The position numbers were made by a program, and so were the translations under genes. A stretch of DNA of 46,547 nt, taken from assembly GCA_017553445.1 (NCBI GenBank), contig JAFZMD010000058.1:1-46547 (forward strand), read 5' to 3'. Shown here piece after piece: positions 1 to 8,629 of the stretch; position 1 is the first letter of the stretch; each line of letters opens with the position of its first letter. Source of the DNA: Methanobrevibacter sp. GTDB taxonomy: Archaea; Methanobacteriota; Methanobacteria; Methanobacteriales; Methanobacteriaceae. A model generated the notes under the pieces. The model was not told where the DNA came from. It searched no databases and worked only from the letters and a program-made list of their open reading frames with translations.

Positions 1-142
1 CATCTTTTAAAACCATGAATAAAACAACCATAAATATTAATATCTATAATAAAAGATTGTACTTCATAGTATATAAAATTAAAGGAAAATAAGTTATTTA
101 AAATTAGAAAAAATTGTGACTTCGTGTCACATCCTCAAAAAT

Positions 143-184
143 GAAAAAAAAGAAAAAATTGTTAATTAATTTTTAACAATTTTT
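143..184 (-). terminator. Hairpin terminator after the HD-RyR gene
   Basis: A perfect 12-bp inverted repeat (154-165 against 173-184) encloses the stop codon of the HD-RyR gene. On the minus strand it is followed by a run made almost entirely of T. The position fits the end of the six-gene operon that starts at 8549. Function is inferred from structure only. Confidence 0.55.
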
Positions 185-2406
185 AAATCAACATTTTTAC
201 ATAACTCAGGTAGAGTTTTGAATGTTAGCCTATTAGCTTCCTTGTTTTCATAATCCAATGCATCCCAGTTTACAAGATTTGGATTTGTTTTTGAAATATC
301 ATCTTTTACAGAACCATAAGTCCAACCTAAGTTAACTTTAAGTTTGTACCATGCTTCATGCTCCCTTTCAGCAAAGTAATCTATTGAGTCCGGATCAAAT
401 CCTTCAACTGCTTCTCCAGGAGAATCAATGTCAACAATGGAATATCCTCTTTGAGATAGGATTCTAATCAAGTAATCTGCCTGTTTGTAATTTGAATATT
501 TGATGTAATCAGGCAAATCTTCAAATGAAGTATTCTTATCATGTAAATTATGTATTTCAAAAGTTAAAAGTCTGATTTTACTTCTGACAACTTTCAAACC
601 TATTGACTGCATTAAATATGGGATTTCTCTAATCGGTTCACGGTCAAATTCCTTGATTTCTTCAGTTAATTCATCCCATGAAACCAGATATGGAGTAACG
701 AGGTTTTCAACATCTTTTTCTTCACCATATACCCAGCCAGTGCCGATTTTTTCTTCGCACCATTCATCATGTTCGAAAATTGCCAAGTCTTCAACTTCTT
801 CTGATGAAAACTCTGTGATTGCTTGTCTTTCATCATATTCATTTGCAAGCTCACATCCAATCATATCCAATTTAACTGGAATTGACCTTGCCTGTCTGAT
901 ATTGGCTATTTTAAGTTGAGGAGTTAGTTCATCAAAGGATTTTCTTTCATCGTATTTCTTTTGGAAGTCCTCATCGATTTCTTCACCGTTGTTAATTTTT
1001 TCCTGATATTGCTTTTCAATAAGTTCATTGTAGTGGTTGTGAATTAGAATAGCCAGGTTTTCGACATTTCTTAAAAGGATATCCGGAGCCTGAGTATCAT
1101 CAGACATTCTTTCGTTCAAAGTGAAGTATTGCTTTACGTCAGTAATGATTCTTAAACCGAATCTGAATGCACTTCTTATGGATAGGACGTTATTGAGCAA
1201 TTTTTCCTTATCTTCAGAAAAGCCTAAACCCATAGATCCGCTTTTAACAATATAATGTACATCAAGGGAATCGTCATCGATTTTTAAGAGCAATTCGTTG
1301 ACACGGCCTTTCTGCTTATCCTTTATTCCGAATGGCTGTCTGTTCCATTCCTGAAGCTCGTCACATAAAATCAAAAGAAATGCCAAAGGTGATTGGGACG
1401 GATGAAGATCCTTTAAACTGAATTGCTTTTGCAATACATTTCTGTAATAGTTATGTAATAAAATAGCTGATGCACTATCTACAATCGGATAGAAGAAAAA
1501 GTCATGATTTTTAGAATATTTCTGTATCAGATAACCATAAGAATTTAAAACAAGAATACATGAGAAGAATCCATGGTCAATGAATCCCATTTCACCCATA
1601 TCAATTACAAAGTGATCAAGATGCTTTGCAACTGCATTTACATCCACATTTTCAAAATCAGTGGAAATCTTATGGGCTATGATGTCTGTTGGCTTAAATA
1701 GATTTAAGAACTTGGATTCAGGATAGGTTACAGTGAATTCATCTGCAAAATTAGGATCCATCTTTACAATAGTGTTGAATTCATTAAAGTCTTTAAAATC
1801 AATTGCAGTATCGGCACCATAAGTGGAAGAAATTGATTTTACACCATCATTTATGAATTTTTTAAGCTGTTTTCCAATAATTTCAACGGGATATCCGATA
1901 TCGTGGAATAATGCTGCTACACCCCAACGGTATAAAAATTCCTCATCGGAAAAATCCCCATTTTTTAATCTGTAATATTTTTCATAAGGACTTTTAAGAA
2001 CATAACCTTTAAAGTATTCTCGGTATTTATTGTTCTGTGCATAAATTGCAATACCTAAAAGAAAAACATTTACGGAATGAATGAAATGATCTCTTTGTTT
2101 TTCAATTAAATCGCCAGTGCTTTCTTCATATTTTTTCATTGTTTTAACCAAATCAAGAAGGGTGTTTGGTTCTTTAACAATGCTTACTACTTTTCCATCG
2201 TCAGATTTATCTTCAGAAGTAATTTGATAAATCATGAAAAAGGTCCTATAAATTTCATATGCATTATAGGAATTTTCATTATCTAAAAATACGTCAATTC
2301 CTGCCTTTAATAAATCCTTGTAGTAATGACCGTTCTTATAGTCATCATACAATACTAAGTTATCGAAAAATTTATCGATATAATCCCTTAAATTGTTTTC
2401 ATTCAT
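166..2406 (-). CDS. HD-domain protein with two C-terminal RyR domains
   Basis: A 746-residue soluble protein with no signal peptide or membrane segment. The N-terminal half carries an HD-type metal-dependent phosphohydrolase signature: an early His pair (DHFIHSVNVF), ALFHDIGYP near residue 167, and later His residues (HGFF, LLHNYYR). The C-terminal quarter holds two RyR repeats, each with the H(D/E)-x-W ... GW-x-YG ... D ... P-x-L-V-x-W pattern, starting near residues 547 and 678. HD proteins hydrolyse nucleotides or phosphoesters. RyR domains are named from ryanodine receptors and in prokaryotes are poorly understood; a ligand-sensing role is inference. The gene is last in a six-gene operon with a kinase and a phosphatase, 25 bases after the previous gene. 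AAGGTG precedes the ATG. Domain calls are firm; substrate is unknown. Confidence 0.8.
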   Translation of the reverse strand: MNENNLRDYIDKFFDNLVLYDDYKNGHYYKDLLKAGIDVFLDNENSYNAYEIYRTFFMIYQITSEDKSDDGKVVSIVKEPNTLLDLVKTMKKYEESTGDLIEKQRDHFIHSVNVFLLGIAIYAQNNKYREYFKGYVLKSPYEKYYRLKNGDFSDEEFLYRWGVAALFHDIGYPVEIIGKQLKKFINDGVKSISSTYGADTAIDFKDFNEFNTIVKMDPNFADEFTVTYPESKFLNLFKPTDIIAHKISTDFENVDVNAVAKHLDHFVIDMGEMGFIDHGFFSCILVLNSYGYLIQKYSKNHDFFFYPIVDSASAILLHNYYRNVLQKQFSLKDLHPSQSPLAFLLILCDELQEWNRQPFGIKDKQKGRVNELLLKIDDDSLDVHYIVKSGSMGLGFSEDKEKLLNNVLSIRSAFRFGLRIITDVKQYFTLNERMSDDTQAPDILLRNVENLAILIHNHYNELIEKQYQEKINNGEEIDEDFQKKYDERKSFDELTPQLKIANIRQARSIPVKLDMIGCELANEYDERQAITEFSSEEVEDLAIFEHDEWCEEKIGTGWVYGEEKDVENLVTPYLVSWDELTEEIKEFDREPIREIPYLMQSIGLKVVRSKIRLLTFEIHNLHDKNTSFEDLPDYIKYSNYKQADYLIRILSQRGYSIVDIDSPGEAVEGFDPDSIDYFAEREHEAWYKLKVNLGWTYGSVKDDISKTNPNLVNWDALDYENKEANRLTFKTLPELCKNVDLKIVKN

Positions 2407-2431
2407 TTTTACACCTTACTAATTTATATCT

Positions 2432-3229
2432 TCATGAAATTAAATAAGTTTTATTATAAAAAATTTTTAAATCTTTTGCATAGTCAAAAACTTCATCTAA
2501 ACTCTGCATTTTTGAATATAGTTTTTCAATTTGTTTTTCGCTGAATTTGGAAGTATCTATATCATACATCATAGAATCCAAATCAACATATTCGTCCCAA
2601 TAATAAATAATTGGTTTTTTAAATACCTTATCATATGCTATCAGATATAACTCTAAAGAAATATCACCATATTCCTGCATTTTATTTAAATCCTTTTCAA
2701 TCTTTTCGTTAATCCAACTTGCCAAATGATCTACCATGAAAAATGGAATGGCATCACATTTACAGACTTCAGCGATTCTTTCAATTAGCTTTGAGTCAGA
2801 ATGTTTGAAATATTCATCAAAAAGCCAGAATAATTTTCTCACTTCATCGCTCATCAAATCCAAAAGATCATTTGACATGTCCAATGCTTCAACATCTTCA
2901 TCAAATGGGCCATTATACAATAAATCACAATAAAAAAGCTTGATGAATGGAGTTAATCCATTATTCTGACTGGAAAGATTGTAAAATAATTTATAAATAC
3001 TAATCCATTCATCACTGGAAAATTCACATTCCTCAAATAGTTTAAAATCATAATTGGAGAATTCAAAATCCAATTTGAAATTGGATTTGTCAAAAAAATT
3101 ATCAAATTTCTCAAATATCAATTTAGAATAATCTTTGGATGAATCAAAATCATTTATAAACTCATCAAAAATATAAAATAATGAGATAAATAACTCATTT
3201 TTTAATTCAAAGTACTTTTCTAAATCCAT
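2432..3229 (-). CDS. Acidic helical protein of unknown function
   Basis: 265 residues, very rich in Asp, Glu, Phe and Tyr, predicted largely helical and soluble. I do not recognise a family. It has no Cys clusters, nucleotide-binding loop or signal peptide. A GTGGTAAT ribosome site precedes the ATG. The start lies only 7 bases after the phosphatase stop codon, and the HD-RyR gene follows after 25 bases, so it is almost certainly cotranscribed with the kinase/phosphatase cassette. It could be an adaptor or a substrate of the kinase, but that rests on position only. Confidence 0.7.
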   Translation of the reverse strand: MDLEKYFELKNELFISLFYIFDEFINDFDSSKDYSKLIFEKFDNFFDKSNFKLDFEFSNYDFKLFEECEFSSDEWISIYKLFYNLSSQNNGLTPFIKLFYCDLLYNGPFDEDVEALDMSNDLLDLMSDEVRKLFWLFDEYFKHSDSKLIERIAEVCKCDAIPFFMVDHLASWINEKIEKDLNKMQEYGDISLELYLIAYDKVFKKPIIYYWDEYVDLDSMMYDIDTSKFSEKQIEKLYSKMQSLDEVFDYAKDLKIFYNKTYLIS

Positions 3230-3236
3230 ATTACCA

Positions 3237-3998
3237 CTAAATTAAAAATTTTAATTGCTTTTGCAAATCCTTCATTGAATTTAATTCTTTTGATAAATCA
3301 ATGTCCAAATATGTTTTTACTTTCGTATAAAAACTGGAAGCTAAAATCATTTGATTTCCATATAGCTTATATGATTCTACAACATTATGACCAATAACCA
3401 TATACTTTGCGTCAATTACTTCCAGGAAGTTATCAACATCGCTTTTTGTGTAATGGGTAAAATTATTATACCTATTCCATAAAAAATCATACAAAATGGG
3501 ACCTGAATAATCACTTTCAAAGATTTTATTAAAGGCTTCAATAGATTTAACCTTAAATGACGGTCCAGAATGAGATAAAAATAGTCCATTTGCAGTTTTT
3601 ACAAAATAAGGCATTGTCTTGAAGAATTTGATGTAATTAGTCAATGAAGGTTCAATGAATCCTTTCCTATAAGAAACCAGGTTTTCGAATTTTCTTATCA
3701 AATCTTCGCCATTTTTGTAAATCTCAGAGTTTACTATGTGAGCCCATTCATGATTTCCCAAAAGAGTATGAAAATTAGGACATTCGGATTTTTCAATAGC
3801 GTCATCCAAAATTTCAATAGACTTATCGTCATCACCTACAGCATGAATTAAATCCCCTAAAAATACAATATGAAAATCTGAATCATTTTCATCCCACAGG
3901 TTTACATATCTATTGTAATCCTCAAGATTTCCATGAATATCACTTACAACAATCAAACGACCATAGTCCGGCAATTCGATTAGTTTATCATTAAACAT
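3237..3998 (-). CDS. PPP-family metallophosphatase (Ser/Thr phosphatase-like)
   Basis: 253 residues with the full calcineurin-type metal-site series in order: SDIHGN (about 18-22), FLGDL (about 46), LLGNHEW (about 100), LSHSGP (about 142) and VIGHN (about 203). This layout matches the PPP/PrpE/ApaH group, which removes phosphate from Ser/Thr or cleaves Np4N nucleotides. Beside a Ser/Thr kinase and an FHA protein, a protein-phosphatase role is the most economical reading. A strong GGAGGG site overlaps the end of the 43-residue ORF just upstream, so the two are probably translationally coupled. Cytoplasmic. Confidence 0.85.
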   Translation of the reverse strand: MFNDKLIELPDYGRLIVVSDIHGNLEDYNRYVNLWDENDSDFHIVFLGDLIHAVGDDDKSIEILDDAIEKSECPNFHTLLGNHEWAHIVNSEIYKNGEDLIRKFENLVSYRKGFIEPSLTNYIKFFKTMPYFVKTANGLFLSHSGPSFKVKSIEAFNKIFESDYSGPILYDFLWNRYNNFTHYTKSDVDNFLEVIDAKYMVIGHNVVESYKLYGNQMILASSFYTKVKTYLDIDLSKELNSMKDLQKQLKFLI

Positions 3999-4002
3999 AT
4001 TA

Positions 4003-4134
4003 TCAACCCTCCATCATTTTATTTAATACTTCAATAACCTTTTTTAAATCATACATGGAGTTAAAATCTAAAAACTCCTCTGATTCAATGTTATTCAGTA
4101 TTATTGTAGGCCTTTTAATATCTTTTTTAGTCAT
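4003..4134 (-). CDS. Small protein (43 aa) between kinase and phosphatase genes
   Basis: A short ORF read on the minus strand. The product begins MTKKDIKRPTII and ends LNKMMEG, is charged and has no membrane segment. A GTGGGAT ribosome-site-like stretch precedes the ATG. The stop lies 4 bases before the phosphatase ATG, and its last codons contain the phosphatase ribosome site. It fills the otherwise odd gap in a compact operon, 62 bases after the kinase stop. Function unknown. A leader peptide or a small regulator of the kinase or phosphatase is possible. Moderate confidence because of length. Confidence 0.5.
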   Translation of the reverse strand: MTKKDIKRPTIILNNIESEEFLDFNSMYDLKKVIEVLNKMMEG

Positions 4135-4196
4135 ATCAATCCCACATAGTATATAGTCTATTTGAAATAGAATATAAATCAACTAAAGTTTTTTCT

Positions 4197-7100
4197 TTAA
4201 TCAAAGCTCGAATTCCTCTCATCAAGTTCATATAATTCTTTTACTATAATGAATAATAAATCATAATCCGAATCGTTAATGGCTCCAAGAGCTTTTTTTA
4301 TTAATTCATCAGGATAACTGCTGTAAATTCCTTCATAAATCAGATTGAAAAAGCTGTTTTTAATCACTTCATCCCTGTTTAAAGTCACGTATTCTTCAAT
4401 CAGTTGGCTGTGAACATCATGCAAAACATCAATCTCCCCATTTTCAATCGCCAAATCAAGTTTATCCTCCAAATTGTCAACATCAAATAAATCATCTTTT
4501 TTGGCAATGCCTATTTTATTCATGACATTTTCCAAAAGACTGGAAAAGTTAATATCATCCAATGATCTGCATGAAGCGTCATTTATATAATTTAAATATA
4601 ACAAGGCCTGATTAAGTGCTCTTTTATCTTTTTGTGCTATTTCAAGCATTCTTTCAAGATATTCCAAAATATCATTATCCTCAAAAGCCTCTTTTTGCTT
4701 TAAATAATTTATTCGCTTTAATACTTCAATATACTGCCTGAATAATTTTTTATAGGTTATTTCACCGAATTCCAATCTGAAATTATTTTCAAAAAATGGA
4801 ATTGACATTTCTCCACCAATTATCTTATCCGGCGATTTTTCATCAAGATTTAAAATGTCTGTGCCTTTATAGACTTTGATTGAATAATCATCATCATTTA
4901 GTTTTACTTTAAACTCACCATCAATGTTTAACGGCATTTTCAGGGATTCATTTTCGTTTGAAAATTCTATATCGAATCCTAAAAATGAGAATTTCCTATC
5001 CGATGCAAATACCTTTCCCGAAACAAGGTCATTTTCCTTATTTATTATTACTGAAAATTCATTTACAGTATTTTCAACTGGAGATTTGTCCAAACTTCCG
5101 GCATAAATAGCTGCACCCTTTGCAACAACCGTCAATGGATCAATAGCATATTCCAGAGGAATATCGAATTCTTCCCGAATCAAATCCTTAACAACTGGAC
5201 TTAAACAAGACCCACCAACCAAAATGATTTTATCAACGTCACCGTCTGAAAAATCGTTTTCATCCAATAACTTGTGGCATAAAGCAAATGTGGTTTTAAT
5301 TGATGGAGTTATGATTTCCTTTAACTCTTCATTGTTTAAAGTACATGCAAAATCATAGCCATCAAAAAGATTGCTGATGAATATATCTGATTTTAGTGAA
5401 AGTGACAAATCTTTTTTGGATTTTTCAGCAAGCAGCTTAAGTTTAGAAAATATTTTAGAATATTTAGGATTATTCAGATTAAAATCATCCAGGTTTAAAT
5501 CATTGATAATTTTTGGAACAAATGTGCTTTCCACAATTTTCCAGTCCAACGTATTTCCACCCAGATTATCCAAGCCCACTGTTGCAAGCTTTTCAATTTC
5601 TTCCCCGTTATCTTCAATAAGGGACACATTGAATGTGCCTCCTCCCAAATCATAAATCATCCATATTCCATTATCCTTATGGGAAGCCTTCAAATCATAG
5701 GCTAAAGCTACGGCTATGGGCTCCAAAATAAGATTATGTGACTTGAAACCTGCAAGTTCTGCAGCATCATTTATCGCCTTTGTTTTCATAGGATTTGAAT
5801 TGGCAGGACAGCAGATAACAACATCCTCAATGTTAACTCCATACTGATTAAAAACAGATGCCCGCAAATCTTTTAAGACTTCAGCAGACAATTCTTCTGG
5901 AAACAGCACTTTTGAAGATTTTTCAAATTTAAATGGTATTGGAAAACCCATATTGCCTTTAAATTCAGATACGGCATTTTTTGAATTGTTAAGTATTGCA
6001 TTTCTGGCGCTTTCACCTACCTGTAGATTATTGTCATCGTCGATTAAAACGGCAGATGGGGTAAAATCCTGACCTGTTCTATAATTTTTAATAATTATCG
6101 GTTTGCCGTCATTATAATAGGATATGACGGAGTCGGTTGTTCCCAAATCAATTGCATAATCCACAGCATTCTTTTTAACACGATTAATAGTTTTGAAATG
6201 CAATTTCATGTTTTGTTTCCATAATGACAATTTATAGCCATATTTTGATTTCAATCCCGAATCGCAAACAACTGCAAACTCAATCAGGTTGCTTGCATCA
6301 ACGAGATTGTTCAAGTTAACTAAACGAATTGATTCATTGACTATTTCTTCAAGAGAGAATGTTTTTAATGTATTGATAATATTAGCGTAAGTATCATGAA
6401 CTTTCACGTTTGAATCCATCAGCTCTTCAAGAGAAATGACCGCCTTTATCAAATTACCGTATTTTGCCAGGTCAATGAAGATTTTCCACAAATCAATATA
6501 ATATCCATAATTGTTCACTATATCCGGATTATATGCAATGGCTTCCTTTAACATGTTGGAAGATAATTTATAGTTTTCACCGCGCAGATTTATGCTGAAG
6601 GCCTTTGAAATCAGTTTAACATCAGGACGCCTGGATTTCCACATACGTAAAGTTTCACCGTAACACTGCCTGACATCATAATCTTCAAGGACTTCCTTTT
6701 CCAATATCTCAATAGCTTCATTCAGTTTATTTTCACATTTAGCAAGTTCAAATGCCTCTTTAAGATTATCATTTATAATATATTGGGAGTATTCATCAAC
6801 ATAATCGTTTTTAACAGGAGCTATCTCATCCATTGAAAATTCAGCCATTACCAATTCAACATCCGCTAAAAGTTCCGATGCGTCATGATATCTGTTTTCA
6901 GGATTTAAGTCTAAAGATTTCAGGACAATTTCATCCAATTTTTTGGGAATTTTATCATTATATTCGCTTGGAGCTTTTAAAGTAGTATTCCACGGTTTTC
7001 CGCCAAGAATTTCTTCCAGGCTAAACTCATCAATGTCATAAGGATAATTATTCGTCAGCAATTGATAAAAAATAACGCCTATGGCATAAATATCGGTTTG

Positions 7101-7721
7101 GGTTGAAACTACTTTTTTAAAACATTCCGGAGCCATATATGGCCTTGTTCCAGCCACGTCAATATCTGAAATATCAGTGGTTACTTCCTTTGCAAAACCA
7201 AAGTCGGAAATTTTAATTACAATGTCCCCACAGGCATTATAGCTAAGCAAAATATTATTTAACTTCAAATCCCTGTGAATTATAACTGGATTTGAGGAGT
7301 GCAGGACATTTAAACCATGAAGAATCTGCTTCATCAAATTCAAACATCGATTGATTGACATTAAAATATTTGAATTAATAAAAGAATTCAGATATTGCTG
7401 CAAATCTCCTCCGGGAACATATTCCATTACAAAATAAGCTTTATTCTCATTTGAATCCCTGGAAATTATTCCAGCATCATAAATACTGATGATATTTTCA
7501 TGCCTCAGTTGAGTTGCAAGCATGACTTCATGAAAAACTTGCCTGTTATTTGAATAATCTTGCAATGGCTGCTTGATTATCTTCATTGCACGCAGATCAT
7601 CTAAAAAAACATGTTTAACCAGATAAACTTCGGCAAAAGATCCTTCACCCAAGAATTTTTTTACTTCATATTGGCCATTGAAAAATTCTTCAACCATCTG
7701 TTTAGCTTTATTGAAGTCCAA
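4197..7721 (-). CDS. Ser/Thr protein kinase fused to Hsp70 (DnaK-like) ATPase
   Basis: 1174 residues. Residues about 18-290 form a complete Hanks-type kinase: glycine loop GEGSFAEV, Lys in AMKII, HRDLKLNN near 146, DFG near 174 and APE near 197, so it should be active. A helical, TPR-like linker of about 200 residues follows. From about 520 there is an Hsp70 nucleotide-binding domain with phosphate-1 IDLGTTDS, phosphate-2 YDLGGGTF near 690 and adenosine motif ILVGGS near 834, then a shortened beta region and a helical tail to 1174. The start codon is TTG, supported by a GGTGAG site six bases upstream; no better in-frame ATG is near. It lies 30 bases after the FHA gene. Kinase-Hsp70 in one chain is unusual; it may couple detection of misfolded protein to phosphorylation of the FHA partner (inference). 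The domain assignments are certain, the role is not. Confidence 0.92.
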   Translation of the reverse strand: MDFNKAKQMVEEFFNGQYEVKKFLGEGSFAEVYLVKHVFLDDLRAMKIIKQPLQDYSNNRQVFHEVMLATQLRHENIISIYDAGIISRDSNENKAYFVMEYVPGGDLQQYLNSFINSNILMSINRCLNLMKQILHGLNVLHSSNPVIIHRDLKLNNILLSYNACGDIVIKISDFGFAKEVTTDISDIDVAGTRPYMAPECFKKVVSTQTDIYAIGVIFYQLLTNNYPYDIDEFSLEEILGGKPWNTTLKAPSEYNDKIPKKLDEIVLKSLDLNPENRYHDASELLADVELVMAEFSMDEIAPVKNDYVDEYSQYIINDNLKEAFELAKCENKLNEAIEILEKEVLEDYDVRQCYGETLRMWKSRRPDVKLISKAFSINLRGENYKLSSNMLKEAIAYNPDIVNNYGYYIDLWKIFIDLAKYGNLIKAVISLEELMDSNVKVHDTYANIINTLKTFSLEEIVNESIRLVNLNNLVDASNLIEFAVVCDSGLKSKYGYKLSLWKQNMKLHFKTINRVKKNAVDYAIDLGTTDSVISYYNDGKPIIIKNYRTGQDFTPSAVLIDDDNNLQVGESARNAILNNSKNAVSEFKGNMGFPIPFKFEKSSKVLFPEELSAEVLKDLRASVFNQYGVNIEDVVICCPANSNPMKTKAINDAAELAGFKSHNLILEPIAVALAYDLKASHKDNGIWMIYDLGGGTFNVSLIEDNGEEIEKLATVGLDNLGGNTLDWKIVESTFVPKIINDLNLDDFNLNNPKYSKIFSKLKLLAEKSKKDLSLSLKSDIFISNLFDGYDFACTLNNEELKEIITPSIKTTFALCHKLLDENDFSDGDVDKIILVGGSCLSPVVKDLIREEFDIPLEYAIDPLTVVAKGAAIYAGSLDKSPVENTVNEFSVIINKENDLVSGKVFASDRKFSFLGFDIEFSNENESLKMPLNIDGEFKVKLNDDDYSIKVYKGTDILNLDEKSPDKIIGGEMSIPFFENNFRLEFGEITYKKLFRQYIEVLKRINYLKQKEAFEDNDILEYLERMLEIAQKDKRALNQALLYLNYINDASCRSLDDINFSSLLENVMNKIGIAKKDDLFDVDNLEDKLDLAIENGEIDVLHDVHSQLIEEYVTLNRDEVIKNSFFNLIYEGIYSSYPDELIKKALGAINDSDYDLLFIIVKELYELDERNSSFD

Positions 7722-7751
7722 TTAACTCACCAAGTTAAAAAGAGCATCTGC

Positions 7752-8549
7752 TTAAAATGAACAATAAATTACCGCTCCCCTAGCACCTTTGGATAATTTT
7801 AAAAATGAATTGTTTTTCAATTTGGTAGCTACCCCATTTGGAATTTTCCTACCTGAAATGAATGTTCCGTTTGTACTTGATTCATCTAAAATATGCCAGT
7901 GGTCATCCTTATAAAATAGCTTTAAATGAGGTTTTGAAACACTGGAAACGGTTGTATATTCATTATCCAATAGAATACTGAAAGATGCCAAATCACTTTG
8001 TTCAAAGTTATCCTTTCTTCCAATCAAAACTGTTTCATTTTTATGAACTTTAAATGATTTTCCTTTATCCACACCGCTGAATATTGTCAAAACACAATGT
8101 TCATCATCCTGGAATTTTTTATTGACGTTATATAACTCAAAAAAGGACAAAAGTCCTTCTGATAAAAAATTAATATCCAAAAACAAATCTTCAAATGCGT
8201 CCCCTTTCAGCACATAACACTTGACTTCCCTAAGACCGACTTTATTAGGTACCTCTTTTTTAACGAGGACTTCTTCTATTAAACCAGCTTGCATCAATTG
8301 TTTTAAATGCTGGCCCAACATCTGTGGAGTAATGTTAATATTGTAATTATTTAAAAGATAACTGTTTATTTCACGAGAATATAAAGGATCTTTTTTAAGA
8401 TTATTGTCTTCATCGGCATATGTCGTTTGAAAATCACGTAAAATTTCTAAAATGGAAAATCTGGCCGGATTATTTACTGCAGCCAATTTAACGGATATTA
8501 AATCCAAATCATTTAAATCGACAACTTCTGTTTCGATACTATCACCCAT
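7752..8549 (-). CDS. Winged-helix DNA-binding protein with C-terminal FHA domain
   Basis: 265 residues. The N-terminal part (about 15-110) resembles an ArsR-like winged helix: a helix with PARFSILEIL, then a recognition region with TPQMLGQHLKQL and a basic wing. The C-terminal part (about 155-265) is an FHA domain with LIGRK near 175, SKPHL, and STNGTFISG near 225, the residues that contact phosphothreonine. It is therefore probably a transcription factor controlled by phosphothreonine binding. First gene of the operon, directly before the kinase-Hsp70. A palindrome beside its own TATA box (8591-8606) is a candidate autoregulatory operator. ATG preceded by GGGGTAT. Confidence 0.88.
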   Translation of the reverse strand: MGDSIETEVVDLNDLDLISVKLAAVNNPARFSILEILRDFQTTYADEDNNLKKDPLYSREINSYLLNNYNINITPQMLGQHLKQLMQAGLIEEVLVKKEVPNKVGLREVKCYVLKGDAFEDLFLDINFLSEGLLSFFELYNVNKKFQDDEHCVLTIFSGVDKGKSFKVHKNETVLIGRKDNFEQSDLASFSILLDNEYTTVSSVSKPHLKLFYKDDHWHILDESSTNGTFISGRKIPNGVATKLKNNSFLKLSKGARGAVIYCSF

Positions 8550-8582
8550 ATAATATACCCCACAATATTTTTAAGAACTTAT

Positions 8583-8606
8583 TTATAAATTATCTAAAAA
8601 TAGATA
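8583..8606 (-). promoter_or_regulatory. Promoter and palindrome of the FHA/kinase operon
   Basis: On the minus strand a TATA-like box (8583-8592) lies about 35 bases before the FHA-gene start. Immediately upstream is a perfect palindrome, TATCTA-AAAA-TAGATA (8591-8606). Placed over the TFB/TBP site, it would suit a repressor such as the winged-helix/FHA protein itself. The motif is visible; the function is inferred. Confidence 0.45.
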
Positions 8607-8629
8607 TTTAATAATTACTAATTAATCAC

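Noticed and set aside
1-3. Possible minus-strand start codon at the window edge
   Set aside because: Only the ATG would be inside the window and no ribosome site is seen upstream of it.
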